From the NCBI GenBank assembly GCA_013306675.1, contig JABLUY010000024.1, positions 1 through 64,000 of the forward strand: 64,000 nucleotides of DNA, in the 5' to 3' direction. Positions 49,179 through 59,955 of this stretch are shown piece after piece. The notes under the pieces are model-generated. The model was not told where the DNA came from and made no database searches. It worked only from the letters and a program-made list of their open reading frames with translations. This DNA comes from Thraustochytrium sp. TN22 (Eukaryota > Sar > Bigyra > Thraustochytrida > Thraustochytriidae). Position numbers and translations under genes: made by a program. The first letter of the stretch is position 1; each line of letters begins with the position of its first letter.

Positions 49179-51219
49179 GGAGACGCGCGACCGGCGGCAC
49201 AGTTACGCGGTGGGCTCGCCGCGCGGCTCAATCGCGGAACAATATCAGGTGACGAACCCGGCGCAGTTCAAGGAGACGCTGGAGCTGTGGCGCGAGCGCG
49301 AGCGGCGCTTCCTCAAGGGCGAGCCGGAGCGGCTGCCGGAGTCGAAGAAGCGCGAGTACTTCTTCTGGACGCGCACCGGTCAGCGCGTAGGCCCGCTCAC
49401 AGAGGAGGAGATGCGCGCTCGATTCGACACGCGCGAACTTTCGGTGGACACGCCCGTGGCTCTCAAGGTGGGCAACGAAGAGCTGCAGGCCGTGCAGCTG
49501 CAGGAGTACTTCCCGAGCGTGCAGGACGCCTTCCAGACCATTCCCAAGGTCGAAAAGCCGGGCGAAATCATGTGGGTCTACCGGGACGACGCGGACCAGG
49601 TCCAGGGCCCCTATCCGTCGCGGCAGATGCGCGATTGGTTCCAGGAGGGCTACTTCAACGAGTTCTCGCTGGTGAAGCTGGCCAACAGCGGGGACGACCT
49701 CTTCGTACAGCTCGGTCTGCTCTTCCCCGAGGGCGAGGGTGCCTTCCTCAGCGAGGGCGACCAGGCGGGCGCGAAGGCGCGCCAAATGGAGATCGACGCG
49801 CAGGGCGGCCTCCAGCACGGCAGCGGCGGTTTCGGCTTTGACGGTATGAGCCCGGGCTCCTTCAACCACGGCAGCCCGCAGGCCTACGACAACATGTACG
49901 ACACGAACGCCATGGGCTACGGGAACAACGACCCGTACGGCACCGCTTCGGCGGCCGCCACTGGCGGCGCCGGCTACGGCGGCAACCCGTACGACCCGAA
50001 CAACCCGTTCGGCAGCAGTGGCGGCTCGGGCTACGGCAACACGTCTGGCTACGCGCCGGGCCAGCAGCAATGGGCTTCCGGTGCCAATGCCTCGAGCTAC
50101 GACCCGTTCGCAGACCCGACGCCGCCGCCGCCCGCGGCGCTGGGCCGCCAGGAGAGCGGCGGCAAGGCGCTCCTGATGCGCGCGCTGAGCGGCGAGCAGC
50201 GGCCGGGTGTGCCGGCCGCCCTGGGCGGCGCGGCCGGGGCGGCGCCGCCGCCCGCCATGCACCCGGCGTCTAGCGACGACTGGGGCGTGCACTGGAGCGA
50301 CGAGGAGGACGAGATGGCATCGCCGTCCAAGGCCAAGGCATCGGACGAGGCCACCGGCGAGCACCACCCGCTGCAGGTTGCCGAAATGGACGAGGACGAG
50401 GGCCAGAAGCCGCCCAAGGTCATTGGCTTCTCCGAACTGGAGCGCAAATACCTCACCAGTGTCGACTCGCTCTACCTCTTCTTGACGCGCAGCCTGCCCA
50501 AGAACCTCGGCACGGTCCGCTGCAAGATCAAGCGCTCCGTCTCGGGCTTTCACATGAACTACAACCTTTACGAACTCTTCCTCGAGCGCGATGACGGCTC
50601 TCTCGGCCCGCAAATCATGTGCGCGCGCCGTCACCGCAAGTTCGGCATCGACTCGTTCTACAATTTGGAGATCGGCTCCGTCAACAGGCGCGAGACCGGC
50701 AAGGTCATCTCCTCGCTCATCTTCAACTCCTTTGGCACCAACTTCGTTTGCCACAACAACGTCTCGGCGCACAAGGGCAAGCCGCGCGACCTCTGCTGCG
50801 TCGTTTACGCGCGCAATGTCGGCCGCGGCCCGCGCAAGTTCCAGGTCGCCCTGCCTGCGCTCAAGGAGGGCTCCGAGACCGAGCTCGTCGAGTGGATGCA
50901 TCAGGGCTCTGTGCGCCGCTCCAAGATGCTGCAGGCGCTCAACACGCTCGACTTCCCCAACCTTCAGCCGCTCGTCAACAAGAAGCCAACCTGGTCCAAG
51001 AAGCACCGTGCTTGGGTCCTCAACTTCCACGGTCGCGTTACGCGCTCCTCCGTCAAGAACTTCCAGCTCGTGCGCCCGGACAACAACGATGACGTTGTGC
51101 TGCAGTTCGGCCGCATCGGCACCGACACCTTCACCATGGACATGAGCTGGCCCATCTCCCCTGTTGCCGCGCTCGCCGTATGCGTGTCCTCGCTCCACCC
51201 CAAGCTCGCTGTTGAGTAA
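48601..51219 (+). CDS. SH3-GYF-GYF-Tubby multidomain protein
   Basis: 872 residues. Residues 1-58 are an SH3 domain (YRAVQGFQAEGPGELSMREG, then GWLEVKSLVSGGEGFVPFAY). A Gln/Pro/Ser-rich linker has NPF (about 161). A GYF-like unit follows (FFWTRTGQRVGPLTEEEMRA, about 250-300), then a canonical GYF domain (WVYRDDADQVQGPYPSRQMR, DWFQEGYF, about 320-375). A Gly/Tyr/Asn-rich linker holds NPFG and DPFAD. The C-terminal 260 residues are a complete Tubby domain, with signatures FHGRVTRSSVKNFQ and ALAVCVSSLHPKLAVE and the LQFGRIGTDTFTMDMSWP strand region. Tubby domains bind PI(4,5)P2; NPF and DPF bind EH-domain and AP-2 proteins. A plasma-membrane or ciliary-base endocytic adaptor is inferred. Confidence 0.93.
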
Positions 51220-51404
51220 GAACGGTCGGAGCTCCCACTGGTCGATGCGAGGCCGACCGGCCATCCATGACGTGAGGCCGAACGACCGTCATCCATCATG
51301 ACAAATGCGAAATCCCTCCTGCTCTTTTCAGACTTTGGACACCCCTCCGCACTTCATCATCCATCATTTATCTTACCATTGGTTAGGCTGCTGCTCTCCG
51401 CGCA

Positions 51405-52007
51405 TCACGCCTCTACAGGCTGCTCGCTTGCGACGAAGAGCTCCTCCTTGCGGTCGCGCGCGTCCTGCGCGCGCAGATCGGCAACCAGCGTCGCCTCGAA
51501 CGCACGCCGCTGCGCAAGGCTGTACTGGTTGATGTGGCCCTTCAGGTCGCCGTCCTCCTGCGGAAGCCCGCGGTTGCTCGCCGGAACGGCCATCACGGTA
51601 AATGCGGTGCCAAGGCGCTTCTCGAAAATGTACTTGGCGCGCTCCATGTGAAACTCGCTTGTTACCAGCAGCACGTGCCTCTTCTCCGGCAGTAGCTCGC
51701 GCAGCATCTCCTCCACGAAAAAGGCGTTCTCCACCGTCGTTGTGGACTGCCTCTCCACCAAGACCAGCGCCTCGTTCACGCCGTGCTCGCGCACGAGTGC
51801 CTCGCGCATCGCCTCGGCCTCCGTTTGAGCGACCCTCTCCACCACGCCGCCGGCCACGATCACGGGCACCTGCGCGCTCGCGTCCTCCGCGTAAATGCGC
51901 TCCAGCTCCAGAGCCGCCGTCTCGCACCGGTCGCGCAGGATCTCCGTCATGCTCCCGTCCGGATTGAGCTGCTGCCCGAGCACCACCACGACGCGCAGGT
52001 CCGTCAT
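51405..52007 (-). CDS. DUF218/YdcF-like protein
   Basis: 200 residues from the ATG at 52007. The sequence has the DUF218 (SanA/YdcF) pattern: VVVVLGQQLNPDGSMTEILR at the first strand, VPVIVAGGVVERVAQTEAEA, then QSTTTVENAFFVEEML and VLLVTSEFHMERAKYIFEKR. In the family, the G-x-x-L start, the AGG loop, the S/T-x-N-T-x-E-N motif and the S-x-H-x-x-R motif line one pocket. E. coli YdcF binds S-adenosylmethionine, but no reaction is established. There is no signal peptide or membrane segment, so it is probably soluble, unlike many bacterial members. Its left neighbour converges on it with a gap of only 185 bp. Confidence 0.85.
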   Translation of the reverse strand: MTDLRVVVVLGQQLNPDGSMTEILRDRCETAALELERIYAEDASAQVPVIVAGGVVERVAQTEAEAMREALVREHGVNEALVLVERQSTTTVENAFFVEEMLRELLPEKRHVLLVTSEFHMERAKYIFEKRLGTAFTVMAVPASNRGLPQEDGDLKGHINQYSLAQRRAFEATLVADLRAQDARDRKEELFVASEQPVEA

Positions 52008-52689
52008 AGTCGCGTCGCCGACCCGGCACGACCAAGCTCTGGCCGGCTAGCCAGCTGGCTCGTAGCAATCCGGGCGCGTCGGCCTCGCCCGCACGAGCGA
52101 CTGGCAGTCGGCCGCCTTGGCGTTTTGCCTTCGCCCGCCGCTCCGCTCGCAGTCAGCGCTCGTAGGCCAGAGTGCCGGTGGTGACGTCGCGCGCGCAGCA
52201 CACGAGCGTCAGGGCGGGGGCCCCGAATCTAGCTAGCTAGAGCCGCTCGGCCCAATGGCGGGCGGGACCGGTGGCGGGACCAGCGTTCCCGCGTGGGTCC
52301 CATGGTGATGAAGGAAGGAGTCATGACCGCCTCTGCAGATGCAGACCACTGCACTGCAAGTGGCCGCGTTCCGCTGCAAAGCAAAGGCGTCTTAGCTGGT
52401 AAGCTAGCTGGTAAGCTGGCTGGTAAGCTAGGTAAGCTGAGAAAGCTTGTTTGACGACCTCACCTGCCAGTGCTGCCAGCTGGAGGGAATCTTGACTTGA
52501 CGTGGTACTAGTAGCGCTGGAAAAATACAGCGCCACCCTGGTCGCGGCAGCGCGGACGAGGCGGGCAAAGGAGGAGGGCGACGCCGACTTGGATGTCGAA
52601 GACGTCGCCTTGAACGGACATGCCGTCCTGGATGCTGACGAAGCCCGGCGAACTTCTTCAACGGCGCGATCCTCGCTGCCAGAGAACAG
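52008..52689. other. Intergenic interval with a 12-bp repeat
   Basis: About 680 bp between the DUF218 start and the decayed protease copy. A CTAGCTAGCTAG run is at 52229-52240. An array of GCTGGTAAGCTA-type units is at about 52394-52440, each unit containing GGTAAG. No gene is visible. Confidence 0.55.
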
Positions 52690-53245
52690 GACGCAAAGTC
52701 GCGCGGTTGTCAAACGACGTGGCATTGGGTGTCAGCGCGAAAGGTCCCGGGAAGTCAGCCTGAACAAGGGTGCGCGCCGATTGCCGTCGGCGTCGGCGCC
52801 TTACGGGCGGCCTGCGCAGCTTGAAGACGGGCACGCATCCACGTAGGGCTTGTTGTAGTGGAATGTCGTACTTTTGGCCGAAGGCATTGCTGAGGAGTGT
52901 GTCGCGCTCGTGGCGGATGTGCTCCGCATAGCCCGAGCTGCCATGCGCGTTGGTGCCTTCTCGCTGGTCGTACACCTTGGTGGAGAGCTGGGGTTCTGCC
53001 ACATCTCTGAGTCATTCATTGACCGTGACTGAAAAAGCGCCGCTTTGCGCAAAGACGACTCGTGCTTCGCGCGTAGCCAGTAGAACTTGCCGGGTACGAG
53101 CCTGACGCAAACCAGGGGCAGAAGCCATCCGAAGGCGTGCTTCTGTACAGGAAGGAAGTCCTCCGGCCCGTAAAAATCGATGCCGCTTGCAAAACGCAAA
53201 TAAAATGTCGCCGGTCGAGGGAGGAGAGAGCATGTCGCCGTACGC
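52690..53245 (-). pseudogene. Decayed tandem copy of the M11-type protease gene
   Basis: Minus-strand translation gives pieces matching the intact neighbour in the same order: AYGDMLS, then GIDFYGPEDFLPVQKHAFGW (neighbour GIDFVGPEGYLPVQKHAFGW), RLVPGKFYWLRAKHESSL, then in another frame EGTNAHGSSGYAEHIRHERD and VPVFKL, ending near LTPNATSFDN. The zinc-binding half is missing and the pieces lie in different frames with internal deletions, so no protease can be made. It lies about 120 bp beyond the intact gene's stop codon, as expected for a tandem duplicate that lost its 5' half. Confidence 0.85.
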
Positions 53246-53371
53246 AAACGCACAGCCGCCTGGATTCGCATGTGAGGTGGCCGCCACGCGCGGTGCCCAA
53301 GGCTTCATCTGTCCGTCCGATGTCAAGAGATTTCGAAAGCTTAGCTAATTTGACAATTGCGAAGCGCCCAG

Positions 53372-54970
53372 TCAGGCGGGTGAGCGAAAAGGCACCAGAA
53401 CGTCGAAGCTCAGAAAGCGGCCAATGTGCAAGGTGCAGTTTGCACCGTCGGCTGCGAGCTCGCGCTGGCTGTCCGTAATAGCGGGCGCGTCGATGCGAAC
53501 GGAGACCATATGCGGCTGCACGGTGCCGTCGGCCGGCCTGTCAGGGCGCGTGTTGACCGCGCCCATAAACTTAGACGTTGGCGCGATGAGGGTGTAGGGT
53601 CTCTCAGCGAAGCTGTTGGCGTTATCAAAGCTGCCCCATGGGCAGACGACGGTAGCATTCCGTGAAATGGTGAATGGGTCCGTGGTCTGCTCGTCGAAGG
53701 ACCGCACGAGATTGGCCTGCACCCAGGTCATGGGCACGTCACCGATCTTCGTCTTGGGCGCAGATAGCTTGAATTCGGGCACCCAGTTCCGCATCTGCGA
53801 GCTGTCCAAGGTCACGCGTACATCCACGTAGCGCTCGGTGAAGGCGAGAGTCTCGAAGATGATGCCGTTGGTGTTGACGAAAGTTCTGCCGAAAGTACTC
53901 CCCAGCAGCGTGGCCATGCTCTCCCTACCGTGCACCAAATGCTCGGCAAAACCGAGCCCATTTCCGTGCGCATCATCACCCTGCCGAGCTTCATAGGCCG
54001 GGCCAAAAACCAAGGGTTCCTTGTAGAACGAGTACCAGACCTCGGCGTCGTACACGAGATCCTTCCATACGAGCGCCGAAGGATAAAGCGCGACGTCATC
54101 CAGAGTGGACTCGTGCACCGTGCGGAGACGATAGGTGCGGCCCGGGACGAGTTCGACGTAGGCTTCGGGCTCGAGCCAGCCAAAGGCATGCTTTTGCACA
54201 GGAAGATAGCCCTCTGGGCCGACGAAGTCGATGCCGCGTGGAATCAGCATGCCGCCCGAGGAGCTCAGAAGGTCGCCGTACTCGGCTCGGTGGCCCCAAA
54301 GGTCCTTGGAGGTGCGCACGAAGGAGCCGCCGTGGCCCCAGCCCAGTCGATGGCCATACTCGTGAAAGTAGGACGCGATGCTGCCGTTTCCGAGCTGCAT
54401 GGACGCCCCGTTGCCAGCACCCTGGAAGCAGACAGCTGCATACAGACGGTTGTCGGGAACGCTCGTCTTGAAAGTCGGGTCCTGTTCCTTGGCCAGAGCC
54501 AGTAGCATTTTGCGGCGCTCGATGCACTTGGACGGATCATCGTGGGGGATCCCCAGCTGGATGCGTTGCACGGCGAGATCGCCGTTGGGAAGTACCTTGT
54601 GCTTGCCCCCTGACCACAGCGCAATCTTGTCCACGAAGTACTGCTGGTACTCCTCGTCAGAGATGGCGACCTTGTCGGACTCCGGATAGGCGTAGAGGGG
54701 AATGGACTTGTCCGTGAAGTCGGCAATGAGAAGCCGCACGAAGGCCTCCTCGCCGATGCTGAGGCGGCCAAAGCCCGTGTATGGCTGCGCGGGTTCGGGC
54801 AGAGCGCTGCGCTCGTCGGCTTGCGCGTCCGTACTCGCGACGGTCGCAGTGCGCTTGCGCGATCGCTTGCCCAGCTTGATTCGAGTGGATGGCCCGCCTT
54901 GAACGATAGGTATAGAGGCGGCCGCTGCGACCACCAGGACGAGAGCGAGGAGAATCGAGGCACGCCTCAT
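53372..54970 (-). CDS. Secreted gametolysin-like metalloprotease (peptidase M11 type)
   Basis: 532 residues from the ATG at 54970. The N-terminus is a signal peptide (MRRASILLALVLVVAAAASI). The catalytic centre is HEYGHRLGWGH, the metzincin HExxHxxGxxH zinc motif, preceded by a small-residue stretch and followed by AEYGDLLSSSGGM. The EYGD block with the Met-turn methionine is typical of the M11 gametolysin group, known from Chlamydomonas cell-wall lysis at mating. Beta-rich C-terminal sequence follows (YRLRTVHESTLDDVALYPSA and WVPEFKLSAP). A basic KLGKRSRKRT stretch after the signal could be a processing site. Function here may be wall or matrix remodelling or nutrition; that is inference. 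Confidence 0.9.
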   Translation of the reverse strand: MRRASILLALVLVVAAAASIPIVQGGPSTRIKLGKRSRKRTATVASTDAQADERSALPEPAQPYTGFGRLSIGEEAFVRLLIADFTDKSIPLYAYPESDKVAISDEEYQQYFVDKIALWSGGKHKVLPNGDLAVQRIQLGIPHDDPSKCIERRKMLLALAKEQDPTFKTSVPDNRLYAAVCFQGAGNGASMQLGNGSIASYFHEYGHRLGWGHGGSFVRTSKDLWGHRAEYGDLLSSSGGMLIPRGIDFVGPEGYLPVQKHAFGWLEPEAYVELVPGRTYRLRTVHESTLDDVALYPSALVWKDLVYDAEVWYSFYKEPLVFGPAYEARQGDDAHGNGLGFAEHLVHGRESMATLLGSTFGRTFVNTNGIIFETLAFTERYVDVRVTLDSSQMRNWVPEFKLSAPKTKIGDVPMTWVQANLVRSFDEQTTDPFTISRNATVVCPWGSFDNANSFAERPYTLIAPTSKFMGAVNTRPDRPADGTVQPHMVSVRIDAPAITDSQRELAADGANCTLHIGRFLSFDVLVPFRSPA

Positions 54971-57119
54971 GGTTGTTGCTTGCTCGTGGGGCTTGCCAAA
55001 TCGCGTTTGGTTGAGTTTCTGCACGAAGAAATGCGAGCGATGATGGCTCGCGTGTCGTGCAATGTTTGGCCCGAGCAGATCGGTTGCCTGCCACACAAGA
55101 CCGCGCCGCAGGTATCAGGAAGATCCTGCAGCGAGAGTGGCTCGAGAAATGAAGTCCATGCAACGAATATTTACTGATAGCTCTCCGTGTCCATGCCTTC
55201 AAAGCTTTCCATTGCATGGTTCGAAGCACTTGCGTCTCTTCTTGCTTCAAGCGGGCTTAAACCGCTGTCAACCGATCAAGCGCCACGCACCGGCCCGGGG
55301 TCAAGCCACCACTGTGGAAGAATGAGGAGGGCTTACCAAAAGCATCATGGGGGCGCGAGCATCACCGATCACTTCTGACTGGCCCACCGTGACTACAGCC
55401 AAAGGGGGGGTAAGCCGGAGAACTGTTTCTTCGTGGCGTCCTTTTTGGCCTCCTTCTTTGCCCTCGGCCCGCATTCTCCATCCTTGCGGATGCCCCCACC
55501 GACTGACAACGGCGCGTTCTTTTGCATTGACATGCGCTCAGGGCCATTGCAGTGCGCGATCCGTTGTTCGTAGGTTCTGCTGGGGCTGCTGGGATCGATC
55601 GCTCTCTCTCTTTCGCAAACTTACAGTTAGGCTGGAGGTTGGCGCTTTTTGGGAAAAAAGACAGGAGGAATGAACGCGGTAAGCTCTGAAGTGCGGTGGA
55701 AATACGAGAAAGTGGCCGTTTTTGTGTTATCAACTTCAATAGTGACTCCGAATCACCGATGACCAAGCACGCTTGCATGACTCGGACTCAGCACTGGAAA
55801 CGGAAACTGTGGAGCGCGTTTAAAACGTCCTCGCGCCGTCCTCTTTGTCCTCAGCTCGCGCTCTCTTCGGCGACAACTTGAACTTTGCGAGGATTCCCAT
55901 CAAGACCAGGTTCGATTTACACACGGACGTTTCGATTCGAACGCCATGCAGCGTTGGGGGGCGGCTGGGGGCAGCTGGCTGGGGTGGTGGAATCACGGCG
56001 CGTCATCATCATGACCTCCGCGTGCCACGCGGGCCGCCACCACTTCACATAGCTTAGTCAGCTCGCGCCATGTCGATGACGCGGCGGTGGCGGCGCGCAA
56101 GACGACAAGCTTCCAGCGCCTTGCCAGCGCCATCCACCACACGGTCCATACCCACTGCCAACTATAGCTAGCTAGCTATCTGTACCCACGCTGCAGTCCC
56201 TGGCTGGCGTCGCCCTCCACTGGCAGGCCGTGGCCGTCGCCACCGACGTGCCGTCACCTCTCCCTAGCTAGCATAAGCGCTCGCTCGCTCGCTCGCTACT
56301 AGGCCGCCCGCTCAGCGCTTGTGCTCGCTGTGCGAGTTGTTGCCACTCGCAGGCCTCTGCGCCCAGCGCTGAGCCCCGCACCACGGCGCCTGAATCGCCG
56401 GCGCTGACCCACTGCCAGCGAGCGCCGCGGCCATGTGAAGCGCCCCGCTGCACTGGGCGCGAGCTGCCCGGCGCTGGCGGCCAGGTTCACGGTCTGGCGA
56501 GCACTGCCTCACCTGCCGCGGCACTCCGAGAGGCTCATCGAGGTCTCCGACCGCGCCGCCCGCGCCGCGGCACTGCCGCAGTGCTCGTGCACCGCGTTTG
56601 CTCGCCGCCGGCGTCCGCCTCTGGATCCGCTTCAAGTTGGGCTCGCAGCCGAGGTCGAATTCAAATTCGAATTCGTCTGCCGCTCGAAGCCGAATTCAAA
56701 TTCAAATTCGAGCCCGCGCCAAGCCGCCGCCGCGCTCCGCAGCCAAACGCGCATCGCCCTGCGTCGCCCAGCGGCCTGGCTGCCGGGCGCCCGCGCGCGG
56801 CGGCGGCGGCCGGCGGGGCCGCAGCGCGTCGGCCGGCCAGCCGAGGCGGCGCGGCGACGCGGCTTCTGAGACGCGCCGCGCGGCCGACGAGGGAGCAAAA
56901 GCGCGCAGAAGCTGCCAGGCACGCGCGCCACGCGGCCAGTAGGTTGATTAACCAAGGTTAAGTTGGCAATCAACACACATTCTGATCAACAGTAGGCCTA
57001 GGGCGGCGGCTCGTCCGGGCTCGCGTGCGGCGACCTGCCCTTCGCGGGCGCGGGCGGCGGGCCGGCCGCCGGCAGGCAGGCAGGCAGGCTGGCAGACTGA
57101 AACGAACGCCAGGCGCGAG
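54971..57119. other. Gene-poor interval between the M11 protease and the PDZ-RING gene
   Basis: 2.1 kb, AT-richer than most of the window in its first half. It has CTAG runs (about 56165-56178 and 56264-56271), a CGCTCGCTCGCT run (about 56278-56297), and AATTCAAATTCGAATTCG-type palindromic repeats (about 56649-56710). No open frame shows a known domain and no RNA gene was recognised. Confidence 0.5.
56649..56710. repeat. AATTC/AAATTCG palindromic repeat pair
   Basis: GAATTCAAATTCGAATTCG (from about 56657) and a related stretch AATTCAAATTCAAATTCG (about 56692-56709) form short AT-rich islands in otherwise GC-rich DNA. They are self-complementary in part. Confidence 0.7.
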
Positions 57120-59382
57120 ATGGCGGAGGGCGGCGCGGCGGCAGCGGCGGCAGCGGCGGCGCGGCCCGAGGAGGCGCGGAATGAGGAGGACGGCCCGGGC
57201 GGGCTGGAAAGGGGCGGCCTCGAGGTCCTCGAGGCGCTCGGGGGGCCGGCAGGGCGCGCGGGGCGCGCGGCGGCGGCGCGGCTGTGCGCGCGCGGGCGCG
57301 ACCCGGTGGACGGCGCGGCGCTGACGCCGGCGGAGGCGTACGCGCGCAGCGAAGGCGTGCTCTTCGGCTCGCACGAGACGCAGCAGAGGTACTTTAGCAT
57401 GCTGGAGCGAGGGGTGCAGCCGGTGCTCGAGGAGGGGGGGGCGGCCCGCGTCGCGCGAGCTGGAGCGCGTCTGCGTGTGGTCGCAGCAGGTGGCGCTGCG
57501 CGGCAAGACCAACAAGACCAAGGCCGGTGTGCGCAGCCGCGACCGCCGCTTTCTGGCGACGCCGGCGCTCCGCGCAGGCACCTACACGGTGGCGGCGAGC
57601 TCGTGCGTGGACCGCAGGCTCATGGCCGGCCGCAAGGCCTCGGTGGAGGTGCTCGTGGTGCGCGAGCGCGAGGACCGCGTGCTGCTGCGCAGGTCTATCG
57701 ACCTGGACCGCCGCGCGCCCGAGCAAACGGTCGACTTTGAGGTGTCGGTGGAGGAGGAGGGCGCGGCGCTGCATGTGGTCTTGGGGGCCGCCAGCGTGCT
57801 CAAGCTCTGCACCGTGCGTGTCGACGTGCACTTTCTCGCGGCGCCCGATTTTGTGCGCCGCGCGGCGCGTGCGCGCCAGCGGTCGCGCTGCCTGCGCCGC
57901 TCCGACGAGTACATGGTGGAGCTCGCCAAGGGCCCGTCCGGGCTTGGGTTCACGCTCTGCTGGAACGCGCGCGCCCAGTGTGCGCTCGTGAGCTCCGTGG
58001 AGCGCCACGGCCCGGCCGATCGCTCCGGCCTTGTGCGCGTGGGCGACTGCGTCAAAGCCATCCAGGGCGCCCGTGTTGACTCCCTAGATTTTGAGGACCA
58101 GCTTGAGCTGCTGCGCGACGTGCCCAAGTACGTCGTGCTGCTCATGGGCGGGAATCCGCTGGGATCCGCGCCCCGCGTCAGCATCTCGGCTCGGGGCGCC
58201 TCGGAATCGGCTGCCTCCTCTTCGTCGTCCGCGGGCGGCCCTGAGGACGAGGCTTCGCCGCGACCGGAGACCGAGCTCCCCTCATCCTCGTCCTTCGCGT
58301 CCAACCTGGATGCGGACGCAGAGGACGACGACTTTGGCAACGAGGACGACGACTCTATGCACGACGAAGAACGCTGCGCGGGGCTTGGCAAGCACGCGCG
58401 ACGCGGCACGTCTCACGCCGCGCGACGAAGCCCGTCCTCATCCTCGTGCGCCTCCTCCGTGGTGACGCTGGAGAGCCTGGACGACCACGAGCCTCCCAGC
58501 GGCGGTAGCTTCTTGTCGCTGGAGCGCGACTCTTCCTTTGAGGGCGCGCATGATGACGTGGAGGAGGACCCCAGTGGCCAGGGGCGCGCGGTGCCCGCGC
58601 CCAAGGCGGCCCTCGTCCCGGGCCCCGAGAGCAGCGGCGGCCGGTCCGCGTGGCGCGCGCGCCCTTGTGCTGTCTGCCTGCAGAGCGACGCTGTCCAGGA
58701 GTCTTGCGTCGCGTGCGCCCACGGCCACGTTGTTTGCGCCGATTGCATCGAGGGCTTTGTCGCCTTCGCCAGCACGGCCGGCAACGAACGCCAGCTGGGC
58801 GCCGACAACCAGTCGGTGCGCTGCGTGCAGCCCGAGTGCAAGGCGGCCTCCCTTCCGGCGTACGAGTTGGCGCGCCACATCAGCCCAGAAGCCTTCCAGC
58901 AGCTCTTGCTCGCGTTCCTACGCAAGCATGAGCGCGCCGTGCTGGCCGCGGAGCGTGAGTGGCAGGAGCTGCGCGAGTCGGCCGTCCAGCGCCACGTTGA
59001 CTACGTCACCAACGAGATTCTCACACTCAAGTGCCCGCGCAACGGCCACCCCTTTTACGACTTTGACGGCTGCCTTGCGCTTGCCTGCACGCAGTGCCAC
59101 CCGACATGCTACTTTTGCGCCTGGTGCCTAAAGGACTGCGGCCAGCACTCGCACTCGCACGTGCTCGGCTGCACCGCCTCGCCCAAGCCCGGCACCTTTT
59201 ACGCTTCGCTCGAGGAGGTATCGGTGGTGCACGACAAGCGCGCGCGCTCCCTCTTTGTCGCCTACTGGCGCGACCACGTCGCAGCTGAGCCCAAGCACAT
59301 TCGCAAGGCCGTCCTCGACCATCTTCGCACCTCGTGCTCTGAGGTCCTCGGCTCCGTGTTTCCTAATGACGACGAGCCGTGA
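57120..59382 (+). CDS. PDZ and RING/IBR-like protein, predicted ubiquitin ligase, with a frame break at a G run
   Basis: The frame from the ATG at 57120 runs through HETQQRYFSMLERGVQPVLE and then loses sense at a run of eight G (57434-57441). The +1-shifted frame continues sensibly with ASRELERVCVWSQQVALRGK to the stop at 59382. A sequencing or assembly indel in the G run is the likeliest cause; a real lesion is possible. The body contains a beta-rich segment, a PDZ domain (EYMVELAKGPSGLGFTLCWN, then LVRVGDCVKAIQGARV; about 57910-58150), an acidic Ser-rich linker, a RING-like region (CAVCLQSDAVQESCVACAHG, then HVVCADCIEGF) and an IBR/Rcat-like region (LKCPRNGHPFYDFDGCLALA, then CTQCHPTCYFCAWCLKDCG). 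RBR-type ligase activity is inferred. Confidence 0.78.
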
Positions 59383-59955
59383 TGTTGAGGAGAGAGAGAG
59401 AGAGAGAGAAGGAGCACAAGGGAGAGGGTGCAAAGGGGAGAGAAATTGCCCATGTAAACAGCACATGCCGGATGCAGAGTTTTGTGCGTCCTTTGCGGCA
59501 CCGCGCCGGTTGTATATGATTGATCAGTGAAGAAATGAACCGTCAAGATCTCTGCCTTTGGCCTGTGCATGCTAGACCTAGCTAGAAGAGAAGCAGAAGA
59601 GAAGCAGAAGGGCAAGTGAACGAGAGCGAGAGACCGAGAATACAAATTTGCGCGCCCTGCGCGTGTCCCGTCGCCGGCGGATCAGTGCTCACACAGATCG
59701 ACCATCTCTGCCTTGGCCCGCGCTTCCTTCTCCACGTGGCTCTCGCCTTTCCCGCGTCAAGCCGGACAATGCCGCGGCCGCCGCGCAATGCAGTGCGTCC
59801 GCCGCAAAAAAATCCAAACGCCCTATCCGAGTCGGCCGGCGCGGCCCATCCGAGGCTGCTGGGTGGCCTTCCCCTGCTGCTGCTGAGCGTGGCGCGGCCA
59901 ATCGCTATCGACGTCGGGTGTCTCGCGCGGGCTCGAGCACGCCAGGGAGCGCACG
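59383..59955. other. Intergenic interval
   Basis: 573 bp between the PDZ-RING and NDUFS5 genes. It has a GA dinucleotide run (59391-59410), a CCTAGCTAG run near 59577 and a GAAGCAGAAGA repeat near 59587-59610. No gene is visible. Confidence 0.55.

Noticed and set aside
49228-51264. Minus-strand open frame opposite the SH3-GYF-Tubby gene
   Set aside because: The + strand shows known domains through the whole interval, so this is a compositional shadow.
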